This document shows positions 1 through 7,637 of a stretch of 20,437 bases of DNA, one piece after another. The stretch comes from a virus. The position numbers were made by a program, and so were the translations under genes. A model generated the notes under the pieces. The model saw nothing but the letters and a program-made list of their open reading frames with translations. It made no database searches and was not told the DNA's origin. The stretch covers positions 1-20,437 of the IMG/VR virus record IMGVR_UViG_3300049812_002840, one strand, 5' to 3'. The first letter of the stretch is position 1, and each line of letters begins with the position of its first letter.

Positions 1-591
1 AACATTGGTTATCTTAAATTGAAAGTATTGTATGAAGAAAATGGACGTCATCATAAAGTTTTCTGTGGAGAACAAATGCAAAGATTCGGTAAGTTACATC
101 CTAGAGTATGGGATATGATCTTTGCAAGAATAAATTTATTAGAATCAGATCTAATAATCGATTATGAAGTTGATCTTGATTATGAATTTGTACATATCGT
201 TTGCAAAACCTTTATGACACCAACAGATCAAATGGTTCCAAGTCCTCCAGGATTTACTAAAGACCAATATGTGAAAGATGTTATACATAGATTAAAAAAC
301 TATTATCCACTTTGTCCTATAGATTACACCGGTCACAATTTATGTTTCCAAGATAACAAATCTGTTTTCATTGATGTAGAGGATATAATCTTTGGAATAA
401 GTGATAATTCAACAGAACAATTAATTAAAAACTCTGTGAAAAGTAATATCTATCATTCTTTTACAGACGTGGAATTTGATAATTTGTGGAACAAGTACTG
501 TATAGAGTTAGACTACAAATATGTTAAACCTCCTTTAACAGCAACCGTTGAATATAAAGATCTGATAATAAAAAATTATTCCACTTTGTAA
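1..591 (+). CDS. hypothetical protein, 5' end cut by window edge
   Basis: I do not recognise this protein. The frame is open from base 1 to the TAA at 589-591, so the gene probably begins left of the window. A TTG at 19 could serve as a start but has no convincing Shine-Dalgarno sequence, and the upstream in-frame codons are sense. The product is soluble-looking, rich in acidic and aromatic residues, with no transmembrane segment, signal peptide or motif I can name. It sits on the plus strand 78 bp before the DnaE-like polymerase gene and has the same AT-rich composition. It could be cotranscribed with it, although a late-promoter-like box lies between them. Confidence 0.6.
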   Translation, partial: NIGYLKLKVLYEENGRHHKVFCGEQMQRFGKLHPRVWDMIFARINLLESDLIIDYEVDLDYEFVHIVCKTFMTPTDQMVPSPPGFTKDQYVKDVIHRLKNYYPLCPIDYTGHNLCFQDNKSVFIDVEDIIFGISDNSTEQLIKNSVKSNIYHSFTDVEFDNLWNKYCIELDYKYVKPPLTATVEYKDLIIKNYSTL

Positions 592-610
592 ACATTCCAA
601 GTAAAATTTT

Positions 611-618
611 GATAAATA
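611..618 (+). promoter_or_regulatory. candidate T4-like late promoter box GATAAATA
   Basis: GATAAATA matches the T4 late promoter element TATAAATA in seven of eight positions; marine T4-like phages are known to use NATAAATA-type boxes. It lies in the 78-bp gap upstream of the DnaE-like gene and would place transcription start near 624, leaving a leader of about 45 nt. A late promoter is unexpected for a polymerase gene, and the motif is short in AT-rich DNA, so chance is a real alternative. Confidence 0.3.
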
Positions 619-631
619 TGATTACTGTTTG

Positions 632-669
632 AGGCAAAACTCAGGCTCATAAGGCACTAAGGCAAAACA
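632..669 (+). promoter_or_regulatory. AGGC-repeat leader upstream of the DnaE-like gene
   Basis: Four AGGC tetramers start at 632, 643, 652 and 660. The first and last are part of an identical 9-mer, AGGCAAAAC (632-640 and 660-668), and the middle two read AGGCTCATA and AGGCACTAA. The array runs to the base before the ATG at 670. There is no standard Shine-Dalgarno sequence, so the repeats may act as weak, repeated ribosome-contact sites or as a protein or RNA binding site. The function is inferred; the repeats are seen directly. No similar array precedes other genes in the window. Confidence 0.45.
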
Positions 670-2361
670 ATGGAAGACGTAAAGGCGCTAGAACAAATAG
701 GCAAACTCACATCGCGTTTCACACGCACCTGTCCCAACACATCAATATATCAACAAAGACTTGCAGAAGAATTTGAGATCATTCTTGATCTCCGGTTCGT
801 AGAGTACTTCCTACAAATCCGTGATATTCTTGATCTTACTCAGGACATTCCACATATGACTCGTGGCTCTGCTGGTTCATCATTGGTGTGTTACCTTATG
901 GGTATAACTGACGTTGACCCCATCCAGTGGGATATTCCTGTGGCAAGATTTCTTAATCCTAAACGAGATGACTTACCTGATGTTGATATTGATTATCCAC
1001 ACTATCGACAAGAAGAAGTTATGAATCGTATATTTAAGAAATGGCCCGGACAGTCAGCGAGGATATCAAACTATGTCCTTTATCAAGACAAGTCAGCGAA
1101 ACGTGAAGCGGCAAAAAGACTCGGATACAAAGGAAGACTGCCCAGGAAATTTACCTATGAATCAATAGGAGTTGATCCCAAAGAGGCAAAACGTATAGAA
1201 TCAAAACTGAAAGGCAAAAAGAAATGTATATCAAAACACTGTGGAGGCATCTTAATGTTTACAAGGCAATTACCAAAATCTTTAATTTCTCAAACAAATC
1301 AAATACTACTGGACAAGAACGAGGTAGAAGATCTCGAACACCTCAAAGTAGACATCTTGGCCAATCGTGGACTGAGCCAGTTACTGGACATAGACTCGCA
1401 AACAAAGTTATACGAATATCCAGAGATAGACAAGGCTACTTCGTCTTTGTTGAGTCGGGGAGACGTGTTGGGAGTCACCCAGGGAGAATCGCCCGCGATG
1501 CGAAGACTGTTCCGAGCGATACGCCCTCAGTCAATGCTTGATTGTGTATTTGCCACAGCATTGATAAGACCTGTGGCACTGCAAGGAAGACGTAAAGCGG
1601 CCTTTTTTAGTGACTGGACAACTGACAGAGTTTCTGATGTTGTTGTGTGTGAAGATGATGCTATCGTGCAAATATCAAAACTCATAGGCTGTGATTTCTA
1701 CGAAGCAGATATGTATCGTAGAGCATTCGCTAAAAAAAATGAAGAGCGTGTGATGGAATTTATGACTAGACTTGGAGATCATCCTCGCAAAGACGAAGTG
1801 TTCAAATCTTTACAAAGCCTAAGTGGATTTGGTTTGTGCAGAGCTCATGCAGTAAACTTAGGCCGATTAATATGGGCATTAGCATATCAAAAAGCACACA
1901 ACCAAAAAGGTTTCTGGCAAGCGGCACTAAAACACTGTCATGGATCCTATAGGAGATGGGTATACAAGACAGAAGCAAAAAGAGTTGGATTAAATCCTGT
2001 GACTGTTAGTAAGTCTGACAGTTGGGATGATCCTGTATATCAATTTAAAAAATATGGTTGGTGGTCAGATAAAAAATTCTTACCAGGCTTCTATACCAAG
2101 CATCTCTATCTCGATCGTATCGAATTCGCCGGACTAGTCGCCAACGGCAGAGTATACAAATCGGGTGATAAAAAATATGTAACCTTTGTTACGCTTGGTA
2201 TTGATAATGGTTATTATGTTGATTTGAATATAAACAAACCATTTCCTTATTCTGATTATGATGTGATAAAAGGTATAGGAAGAATCAAACACCTAAATAA
2301 TTCTGATTACATTGAGGTGCTAGAGTGCAAGTCAATGAAGATCAATCAATTTTATGATTAA
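670..2361 (+). CDS. DnaE-like DNA polymerase III alpha subunit, PHP-less
   Basis: A 563-aa family C DNA polymerase-like protein, about half the length of bacterial DnaE. It lacks the N-terminal PHP domain and begins just before the conserved RGSAGSSLVCYL block (residues 65-76). The catalytic core is intact: PDVDIDY at 103-109 supplies two aspartates (D104, D106) and KVDIL at 226-230 supplies the third (D228). GVTQGES (268-274) and RAHAVNLGRLIWALAY (391-406) match the usual GVFQLES and SHAxxYxxxAY blocks. Residues about 475-555 resemble the DnaE OB-fold. It presumably synthesises DNA or acts as an accessory polymerase. Most T4-like phages use a family B polymerase (gp43), which is not in this window. 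The stop codon directly abuts that of convergent cytochrome b. A second, shorter DnaE-like gene lies at 10275-10838. Confidence 0.85.
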   Translation: MEDVKALEQIGKLTSRFTRTCPNTSIYQQRLAEEFEIILDLRFVEYFLQIRDILDLTQDIPHMTRGSAGSSLVCYLMGITDVDPIQWDIPVARFLNPKRDDLPDVDIDYPHYRQEEVMNRIFKKWPGQSARISNYVLYQDKSAKREAAKRLGYKGRLPRKFTYESIGVDPKEAKRIESKLKGKKKCISKHCGGILMFTRQLPKSLISQTNQILLDKNEVEDLEHLKVDILANRGLSQLLDIDSQTKLYEYPEIDKATSSLLSRGDVLGVTQGESPAMRRLFRAIRPQSMLDCVFATALIRPVALQGRRKAAFFSDWTTDRVSDVVVCEDDAIVQISKLIGCDFYEADMYRRAFAKKNEERVMEFMTRLGDHPRKDEVFKSLQSLSGFGLCRAHAVNLGRLIWALAYQKAHNQKGFWQAALKHCHGSYRRWVYKTEAKRVGLNPVTVSKSDSWDDPVYQFKKYGWWSDKKFLPGFYTKHLYLDRIEFAGLVANGRVYKSGDKKYVTFVTLGIDNGYYVDLNINKPFPYSDYDVIKGIGRIKHLNNSDYIEVLECKSMKINQFYD

Positions 2362-3612
2362 CTATTTCTTGTTACGTAGATGAATTGCGTCTGGAATAAG
2401 TTGTGGTTTCTCTAGCCAACCTACCACAGGTGCAAGTATTAGGAAGTACGCAAACCAGTATCCGGTTCCAATACGTCCTAGCAGTATCCAAAGACCTTCT
2501 GCCGGCATCGCTCCAACATACATTAACAAGAAGAAGTCTCCAACTAAGAACCACGTAAATTGTTTCCAAATTGGTCTGTAAATAGATGATCTAATCTTAC
2601 TTGTATCTAACCATGGTAGTAATGCCATAATACCTATTGCAGATACCATCGCTATGACACCGCCTAACTTATCTGGAATCGCTCTCAACACTGCGTACCA
2701 AGGTAAGAAATACCACTCAGGAACAATATGTGCTGGCGTCACAAGGGGGTTGGCTTCGATGTAGTTGTCCGGATGTCCTAATATATTTGGTACATACATC
2801 AGGAATAACATAAAGACTAATAAGAACACACAAAAAGCATACATATCTTTCATTGTAACATAAGGATGAAATGATACAGTATCACGTGTGTCCTTTGGTT
2901 CAACACCAACTGGATTGTTAGATCCTGTCATATGTAGTGCTATCACGTGAAACAATACTACACCAACAATTAGAAATGCAATTAACCAATGAAGTACAAA
3001 TGCTCGATTTAGGAATGCATCACCAACAGCATAATCTCCCCAAAGTAGAGTGACAATAGAATCTCCTATTAAAGGAATTGCACTGAATAGGCTTGTAATC
3101 ACAGTTGCTCCCCAATAACTCATTTGTCCCCAGGGAAGAACATAACCTAAAAATGCTGTGGCCATCATTAGGAAATAAATTATTATTCCCAATATCCACA
3201 TTAGTTGCCTAGGTTCTTTGTATGATCCAAAATAAAGTCCGCGGAACATATGCAAATACACAGCAATAAAAAAGAAAGATGCCAAATTCATATGGGCATA
3301 TCTGATAAGCCATCCACCATTGACATCTCTCATGATATGCTCGACACTGTCAAATGCTTCTGCCACACTAGGTTTGTAGTGCATACCTAAAACTAGTCCG
3401 GTTGCAATCAAACCTAATAAAGTGAATGTAAGTATAGCGCCAAAACTCCAAAAGTAATTTAGATTCTTAGGCACTTGAAAGTCCAAGTATTCGTGCTTGA
3501 ACATTCTAAAAATTGGTAATCTATTATCTAACCATCCCAGAGCACCTGTAAAAGGCGAGTTATTATCCTTTACTTTGTTGGTGTGGACTGGTTTGTAGTT
3601 TTTATCGTCCAT
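2362..3612 (-). CDS. petB: cytochrome b of the bc1 complex, full length
   Basis: A 416-aa integral membrane protein matching the cytochrome b subunit of ubiquinol:cytochrome c reductase (complex III), which oxidises quinol and drives the Q cycle. The b-heme histidine pairs are present with the classical 14-residue spacing: H107/H121 and H208/H222. The Qo-site PEWY motif is at 298-301, inside [17 protein letters not shown]. About eight hydrophobic segments are visible, so the fold looks complete with no frameshift. It resembles alphaproteobacterial and mitochondrial forms. In bacteria it normally sits between the Rieske protein and cytochrome c1; here neither neighbour is present. The gene upstream is a 43-aa orphan 16 bp away and the gene downstream is the convergent polymerase with zero spacing. 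Codon use resembles the phage-type neighbours. It may replace or supplement the host subunit, or have a regulatory role. Confidence 0.95.
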   Translation of the reverse strand: MDDKNYKPVHTNKVKDNNSPFTGALGWLDNRLPIFRMFKHEYLDFQVPKNLNYFWSFGAILTFTLLGLIATGLVLGMHYKPSVAEAFDSVEHIMRDVNGGWLIRYAHMNLASFFFIAVYLHMFRGLYFGSYKEPRQLMWILGIIIYFLMMATAFLGYVLPWGQMSYWGATVITSLFSAIPLIGDSIVTLLWGDYAVGDAFLNRAFVLHWLIAFLIVGVVLFHVIALHMTGSNNPVGVEPKDTRDTVSFHPYVTMKDMYAFCVFLLVFMLFLMYVPNILGHPDNYIEANPLVTPAHIVPEWYFLPWYAVLRAIPDKLGGVIAMVSAIGIMALLPWLDTSKIRSSIYRPIWKQFTWFLVGDFFLLMYVGAMPAEGLWILLGRIGTGYWFAYFLILAPVVGWLEKPQLIPDAIHLRNKK

Positions 3613-3628
3613 ATATTTGAACTATTAG

Positions 3629-3760
3629 TTATTGTTTTCTGTATCTTGTTCTTCCCATATAGTGGTCGCCAGGTTCATAGTCCCATCTCTTTCCGGGATG
3701 TCCACGCATCTTTGCATACCACATTCGTAGTCGTACAATCATCTTTTTATAATTCATCAT
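3629..3760 (-). CDS. small basic protein, 43 aa, upstream of cytochrome b
   Basis: A short open frame starting with two consecutive ATG codons (3760 and 3757) and ending at TAA 3629-3631. The product is strongly basic and aromatic-rich, containing WYAKMRGHPGKRWDYEPGDH, a composition that looks selected rather than random. It fills an otherwise empty gap between the SGNH-like gene (50 bp upstream) and cytochrome b (16 bp downstream), on the same strand. I do not recognise the family. There is no membrane segment or metal motif. A role connected with cytochrome b would rest only on adjacency. Confidence 0.6.
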   Translation of the reverse strand: MMNYKKMIVRLRMWYAKMRGHPGKRWDYEPGDHYMGRTRYRKQ

Positions 3761-3809
3761 CAGTTTTGAAGTCTCAGTTCTATGCTATTTTATCTCTTTG
3801 GATAAAAAA

Positions 3810-4487
3810 TTATGAAATAGTGTCAAAAAATTTATTTTCTTCAATCCAGTCAAACATTTCTTTTGACCAAAGTTCAACACCCTTCTCATTTGGATGAGGA
3901 TCTTGTTCAGTGCAAGTATGTTTATTTTTGATACACCATTCCATATGATGAGTATTATATCTGAAGATTCTTTCCTTGTCAACTTGTTTTAGCAAAGTTT
4001 GTATTTGAGGGATTGCTGTGTGTATTTCAGGATCTAATCCAAAATACATAACATAAGCAATCCTATTAAGTTTGAAATAGTTTTGCAAACTAATTAAATT
4101 TTCTAATTCAACTAGAGGCTGATCCATATCTAAATCCCACGCACGATCGTTGATATATCGTGCTTCTCTTTCCTTGTGGCTCTTCCAACTTTTCCAAAAT
4201 ATGGGTTTTAGATTATCTTCATAGCCGTATCGGATTGCAGGAAAGTCTCGTCTTACAGGTGTAGACCATTGTATTACAGCAAATGTGCTCTGTTTTTGTT
4301 CTGGTCTATTTTCAAAATATAATTGTGTGTCTATATTAATTCTTCTATTACCATTTCCTGCCCAAGCAATCACATCAACAGGCAGTCCATAGTGATTTGA
4401 AAATTCGTGACCAATACAGGTCTTAATATCGTTTGAAGGACGTAAAGCAGAGAAAGAACAACCAACGGATAGTATTCTATCTATCAT
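3810..4487 (-). CDS. SGNH/GDSL hydrolase-like protein
   Basis: A 225-aa protein with the outline of an SGNH hydrolase. Block I appears as SVGCSFSA (residues 7-14), where the usual GDS is GCS and the serine is kept. A mid-region AGNGNRR resembles the block with the conserved Gly/Asn, and DPHPNEKG near the C-terminus carries the catalytic Asp/His pair. Such proteins occur in marine T4-like phages, often as orphans; substrates are unknown. I chose ATG 4487 over a TTG at 4532 because this start overlaps the stop of the 23-aa peptide gene as ATGA and places block I at the N-terminus. It is last in the primase-to-SGNH gene run. Enzyme activity is inferred, not shown. Confidence 0.7.
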   Translation of the reverse strand: MIDRILSVGCSFSALRPSNDIKTCIGHEFSNHYGLPVDVIAWAGNGNRRINIDTQLYFENRPEQKQSTFAVIQWSTPVRRDFPAIRYGYEDNLKPIFWKSWKSHKEREARYINDRAWDLDMDQPLVELENLISLQNYFKLNRIAYVMYFGLDPEIHTAIPQIQTLLKQVDKERIFRYNTHHMEWCIKNKHTCTEQDPHPNEKGVELWSKEMFDWIEENKFFDTIS

Positions 4488-4555
4488 ATATACAAACCAA
4501 TGTAAAATGCTAGTATGAGAATTATTATCCAAAAAATTACACTGAACTTGTTCAT
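4484..4555 (-). CDS. 23-aa single-pass membrane microprotein
   Basis: A tiny gene between dnaB and the SGNH-like gene. Its ATG overlaps the dnaB stop as ATGA (4552-4555), and its own TGA overlaps the next start as ATGA (4484-4487). The peptide is a five-residue polar N-terminus (MNKFS) followed by about 18 hydrophobic residues, i.e. one transmembrane helix. Precise 4-bp coupling at both ends, the same arrangement as recognised genes in this window, is the main evidence that it is translated. The function is unknown; small phage membrane peptides can be host takeover or lysis-timing factors, but nothing here shows that. Confidence 0.6.
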   Translation of the reverse strand: MNKFSVIFWIIILILAFYIGLYI

Positions 4556-5967
4556 TTTTTGTTCATATTTTGTATAAGTTGTTTGATTTTACTTGATTCG
4601 ATGTTTGCTTTTACTTTGCCAATGTCATCACGTGGAGGTTCTTCCGACTTGTGTTCTTCTTTCGCTTCTGCTGTCACTGTGGATGTTCTTTTTAAGTTAG
4701 AATAAATTGACGGCGCTTGTTTTTTAAATGTTTGATATTCTTCATCTTCAGCCAAGTCTAGTATGCGTAATGTGTCGATGTTAAACTCTAAGTCCACTTT
4801 ATGACCAACACCGGAACTTGATCTTGTTTTCATAAACTGTATTTGATATTTGCCACGTTCTCTCATTGCACGTGATGTAAATATACCAATCACATTGTCT
4901 GCTGTTTGTATCTTGCTTAAACCACCGCTGATGTGCGAATGATCAAACTCAATCTCTTCTACACTTGCTCTGTTCAACTGCGATGCTGTGATCATTAAAC
5001 AGTTTGTATCAACCGCCAAGTTTCTTAGTTCTTCTGACACATATTTGTCCTTCACAAACAAGTCACTCGGAGATACTCTTTTGTTGATTGGCATCAGTAA
5101 ATCTAAGTAATCTATTAAAACTACATCACACTTTTTATTATTTTGTATTTCAAATTCTTTAATATAAGTTCTTATGTCTAAGGCAGTTGCTCCAGATGGA
5201 ATATACTTTATTCTAAGTTTACCAGATGCTTTCGCTTTCATTTTGACTTTAAGATCAACTGTGTCTAAGTCTTTGTAAATTTCTCTAGTTGGCGTCTCGG
5301 TCATCATAGCATCTATTCTCATTGCTGTAAGATTTTCACTTAATTCTAGTGTGATGTACACACAATTCAATCCTTGCTCTGCATAGTTCACTGCCAAATT
5401 CTGCAAGAACAAACTCTTACCAGCACCAGAACCACCTGCAAATATATTCAGTTCACCTCTATTAAACCCACCAAACAATTTTTTATCAAAGTTTTTCCAT
5501 CCAGTTGGAATCTGTCCGTTGTTATCTTTTAGTGCTTGTAATCTTGATTTTGGATCTTCAAAATAATCCAGACCCATATCTTTTGTAAGTCCAACTTGGA
5601 CTGCCTTCTTAATCTTCTCTTCTACAGAACCATATTCACCTTTTTCCAACATATCTGCAGATGCCAGTATGGCTGTTTCTAAAGACTTGTGTCTTGCAAA
5701 ACGTTCATACTCATCAAGAAACCAATCAAAGTGTTTAGGATCAATGTCAGCCGCAGATTGTAATTGTGCACCTGTTTTTGCATTTACCATTTCAACATCA
5801 GGCAATGTTTTATATTCATCGGCATATTCATAGATAAATTTTGCAGGCTCTCTTAGTTCTGCATCATAGTGCGAATATTTAAAAATGTTTTGTGCTCTCA
5901 CAAATGATTCTGCGTCTGCAAGAAACATTTCCAAAAATAATTTCTGTAAATCTTTAGTGTATTCCAC
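4552..5967 (-). CDS. replicative DNA helicase, DnaB/T4 gp41 family
   Basis: A 471-aa hexameric 5'-3' helicase that unwinds the fork and pairs with the primase encoded upstream. Residues 1-130 form a helical N-terminal domain typical of marine T4-like gp41 proteins. The RecA-type core has Walker A GGSGAGKS (178-185), Walker B VVLIDYLDL (282-290) and TASQLNR (328-334). The C-terminal tail is charged and probably flexible. The start is GTG at 5967, two bases after the speD stop, with no Shine-Dalgarno sequence but a sigma70-like promoter whose TATAAT ends exactly 6 nt upstream, predicting a leaderless message. The 3' end overlaps the 23-aa peptide gene as ATGA. Confidence 0.93.
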   Translation of the reverse strand: MEYTKDLQKLFLEMFLADAESFVRAQNIFKYSHYDAELREPAKFIYEYADEYKTLPDVEMVNAKTGAQLQSAADIDPKHFDWFLDEYERFARHKSLETAILASADMLEKGEYGSVEEKIKKAVQVGLTKDMGLDYFEDPKSRLQALKDNNGQIPTGWKNFDKKLFGGFNRGELNIFAGGSGAGKSLFLQNLAVNYAEQGLNCVYITLELSENLTAMRIDAMMTETPTREIYKDLDTVDLKVKMKAKASGKLRIKYIPSGATALDIRTYIKEFEIQNNKKCDVVLIDYLDLLMPINKRVSPSDLFVKDKYVSEELRNLAVDTNCLMITASQLNRASVEEIEFDHSHISGGLSKIQTADNVIGIFTSRAMRERGKYQIQFMKTRSSSGVGHKVDLEFNIDTLRILDLAEDEEYQTFKKQAPSIYSNLKRTSTVTAEAKEEHKSEEPPRDDIGKVKANIESSKIKQLIQNMNKK

Positions 5968-5969
5968 GT

Positions 5970-6368
5970 CTATATTATAACTTCTTTCTGTAAACTTGTC
6001 ATTTCAAAATTTACTTCTTTTAGTCCTGTCTCTCTATCAAGATACTTGTATTCAAGTTTTTCAATATCCCATTTTTCCAATGCATCGAATATCAATTCCT
6101 TTTCCAATTCACCGCAAGTGTATACATCTAATTGTACCAAATTTGGTTTTGGTTCGTCCCAAATGTGTAAGGCTACGTGTGATGTTTCTATTATTGCAAC
6201 ACAGGTTGTTCCTTTGTTACCAGGCATATTACAATATGTTGCGTATGGTCCTAGCATAACTTTCATTCCTATATCACGTATTAAGTTGTTTGTCCAATCT
6301 ATTATTGTTTGTTCGTGCTTTGGAATATTATGTAATTCTGCACGTACAATCAAATGTTTGTGTTTCAT
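5970..6368 (-). CDS. speD: S-adenosylmethionine decarboxylase-like protein (SpeD fold)
   Basis: A 132-aa pyruvoyl-type decarboxylase of the prokaryotic class 1b size. Family members self-cleave before a serine to make the pyruvoyl cofactor and decarboxylate AdoMet for spermidine synthesis. The serine/histidine motif is SHVALHIW with S63 and H68, the same positions as in the Thermotoga enzyme; YTCG supplies C85. The residue before S63 is Thr rather than the usual Glu, and WDEP replaces the common WPE, so substrate or processing may differ. SpeD-fold proteins in phages and bacteria are known to have changed substrate in some lineages. speD is a recurrent auxiliary gene in marine T4-like phages. 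GGGAG lies about 7 nt before the ATG, which also overlaps the sufE stop as ATGA. Confidence 0.85.
   Translation of the reverse strand: MKHKHLIVRAELHNIPKHEQTIIDWTNNLIRDIGMKVMLGPYATYCNMPGNKGTTCVAIIETSHVALHIWDEPKPNLVQLDVYTCGELEKELIFDALEKWDIEKLEYKYLDRETGLKEVNFEMTSLQKEVII
5974..6002 (-). promoter_or_regulatory. leaderless-type sigma70 promoter for dnaB
   Basis: Read on the minus strand: -35 ATGACA (5997-6002, five of six matches to TTGACA), 17-nt spacer, -10 TATAAT (5974-5979, perfect), then 6 nt to the GTG start of dnaB. Transcription would begin at or next to the start codon. It lies inside the 3' end of speD, so dnaB could be transcribed both from here and by readthrough from the primase promoter. 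Confidence 0.65.
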
Positions 6369-6796
6369 ATTTGCTCCCGTTGGTTTTTTACAAGTTGATC
6401 GAATCTACTAATAATTGTTGCAATTAAATTTCCTAAACCATTACGTCTTTGCTGAGAAAGTAATTCTACAATACCAAGTTCAAGAAAATCATCGCCGTTA
6501 ATTTCTTTACATTCTTCTATTGTACTGTCATTGAAACAATCACAAACTATGCTAGTGATACCTTTTGTTATCATTGCATCACTATCATATTCTACGTTTA
6601 CTTTATTATCTTCTACCATGACATCCACCCAGATTTGACTTATACATCCTGTCACTAATCTTTCTTTTATTCTTTTTTCAAAATCCATTGTAGTTTTATT
6701 TTTTGCAAGATCGATAAGGTAAACCAGTCTGTCTTGTCCTTCCAACAAAGATAAATTTTCACTCCACTCTTTGATACGTTTTTTAATTCGGTTCAT
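6365..6796 (-). CDS. sufE: SufE-like sulfur acceptor for Fe-S cluster assembly
   Basis: A 143-aa SufE-family protein, normal length. SufE takes persulfide sulfur from the cysteine desulfurase SufS and hands it to the SufBCD scaffold. The conserved block RLVTGCISQIWV (residues 47-58) places the acceptor cysteine at C51, the same position as in E. coli SufE. The family signatures YDSDAMITKGI (70-80) and LLSQQRRNGL near the C-terminus are present. It overlaps dam by 14 bp upstream and speD by 4 bp (ATGA) downstream, so it is translated as part of the primase-dam-sufE-speD run. No SufS or SufB is in the window, so it would work with host machinery. It belongs with Nfu and FdxA here as an Fe-S theme. 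Confidence 0.88.
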   Translation of the reverse strand: MNRIKKRIKEWSENLSLLEGQDRLVYLIDLAKNKTTMDFEKRIKERLVTGCISQIWVDVMVEDNKVNVEYDSDAMITKGITSIVCDCFNDSTIEECKEINGDDFLELGIVELLSQQRRNGLGNLIATIISRFDQLVKNQREQI

Positions 6797-7637
6797 AATT
6801 GTAAATCAGTAATTCTTTTCTTTCTTTTTGGTCTTGCATATATGTACCTGTGGATCTAAATGTGTATTTTAAGTCCCAAGACAAACAGTGATACGTTTTA
6901 TACAGTTCTATTGTATGTGGATTTGAATTATATGTTACCATAAAATTAGCCTGCCAACGATCAAGATTATCAATGTGATTTTTGAATTCGTCATGATCAA
7001 ATCCTTTATGCTGACTTCCGTCTTTACCATATAAGAATGATTTTATATCGTATGGCGGATCTAAAAAAATAAAGTCCTGTTCGTAATCAGGTTGCATATA
7101 AAAAGCATAATCCAAATTAGTAATGTTCCATAACTGTATTATATCTTGATAGATCGTTAATTTTTTGATGTTGTTCAAAGTAAAGTTTCCTTCGTATGCC
7201 TGTCGTGAAAATGAACTTGACTCTGACAGTCCACTAAATGAACATTTGTTAACAATGTAAAATGCTTTTGCTAATTCATAATCATCAGTGCTAGTTTGTA
7301 ATATTTTTTTACAGTCTTTGAATAATGATTTCTGATCATCAACACTATCCCAAGTGTTTTTCTTGATGTCTATCAATTCGTGCATTAATTCTTTACCACA
7401 TTTCTGTAGTTGTGTCCAAAAACACCATAAAGGTTTGTATGAATCATTCACAGTGATTAGTGCATTAGGATATGTCTGTGTGATGTACAGTGCCATTGAT
7501 CCGCCTCCTAGGAATGGTTCAGTGTATGATTGTATCACGGATGGCAGATACTTGTGTAAAAATTTAATTGCCCTACTTTTTCCTCCGGGATATCTTAACG
7601 GTGTTTTGTATCTTACTGGTTGGTAATCTTTCTTCAT
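6783..7637 (-). CDS. dam: DNA adenine methyltransferase, Dam/T4 Dam type
   Basis: A 284-aa class D12 N6-adenine DNA methyltransferase. The N-terminal YKTPLRYPGGKSR block and PFLGGGS (41-47) form the AdoMet-binding motif, and DPPY (193-196) is the catalytic motif. Length matches T4 and E. coli Dam. It probably methylates phage DNA, protecting it from host restriction or marking it. I chose ATG 7637 rather than the GTG at 7643 because the ATG overlaps the primase stop as ATGA. Downstream it overlaps sufE by 14 bp. The recognition sequence cannot be read from the motifs; GATC is the family default only. Confidence 0.9.
   Translation of the reverse strand: MKKDYQPVRYKTPLRYPGGKSRAIKFLHKYLPSVIQSYTEPFLGGGSMALYITQTYPNALITVNDSYKPLWCFWTQLQKCGKELMHELIDIKKNTWDSVDDQKSLFKDCKKILQTSTDDYELAKAFYIVNKCSFSGLSESSSFSRQAYEGNFTLNNIKKLTIYQDIIQLWNITNLDYAFYMQPDYEQDFIFLDPPYDIKSFLYGKDGSQHKGFDHDEFKNHIDNLDRWQANFMVTYNSNPHTIELYKTYHCLSWDLKYTFRSTGTYMQDQKERKELLIYNYEPN

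Noticed and set aside
1224-1541. 105-aa frame inside the DnaE-like gene
   Set aside because: It is a shifted frame of the polymerase gene with low-complexity Arg/Ser content.
2355-2370. Terminator between the convergent polymerase and cytochrome b genes
   Set aside because: The stop codons abut with no spacer and there is no obvious GC-rich hairpin with a T-run.
4488-4532. TTG start for the first SGNH-like gene
   Set aside because: This stretch is the coding frame of the 23-aa peptide gene, and ATG 4487 gives a normal block I at the N-terminus.
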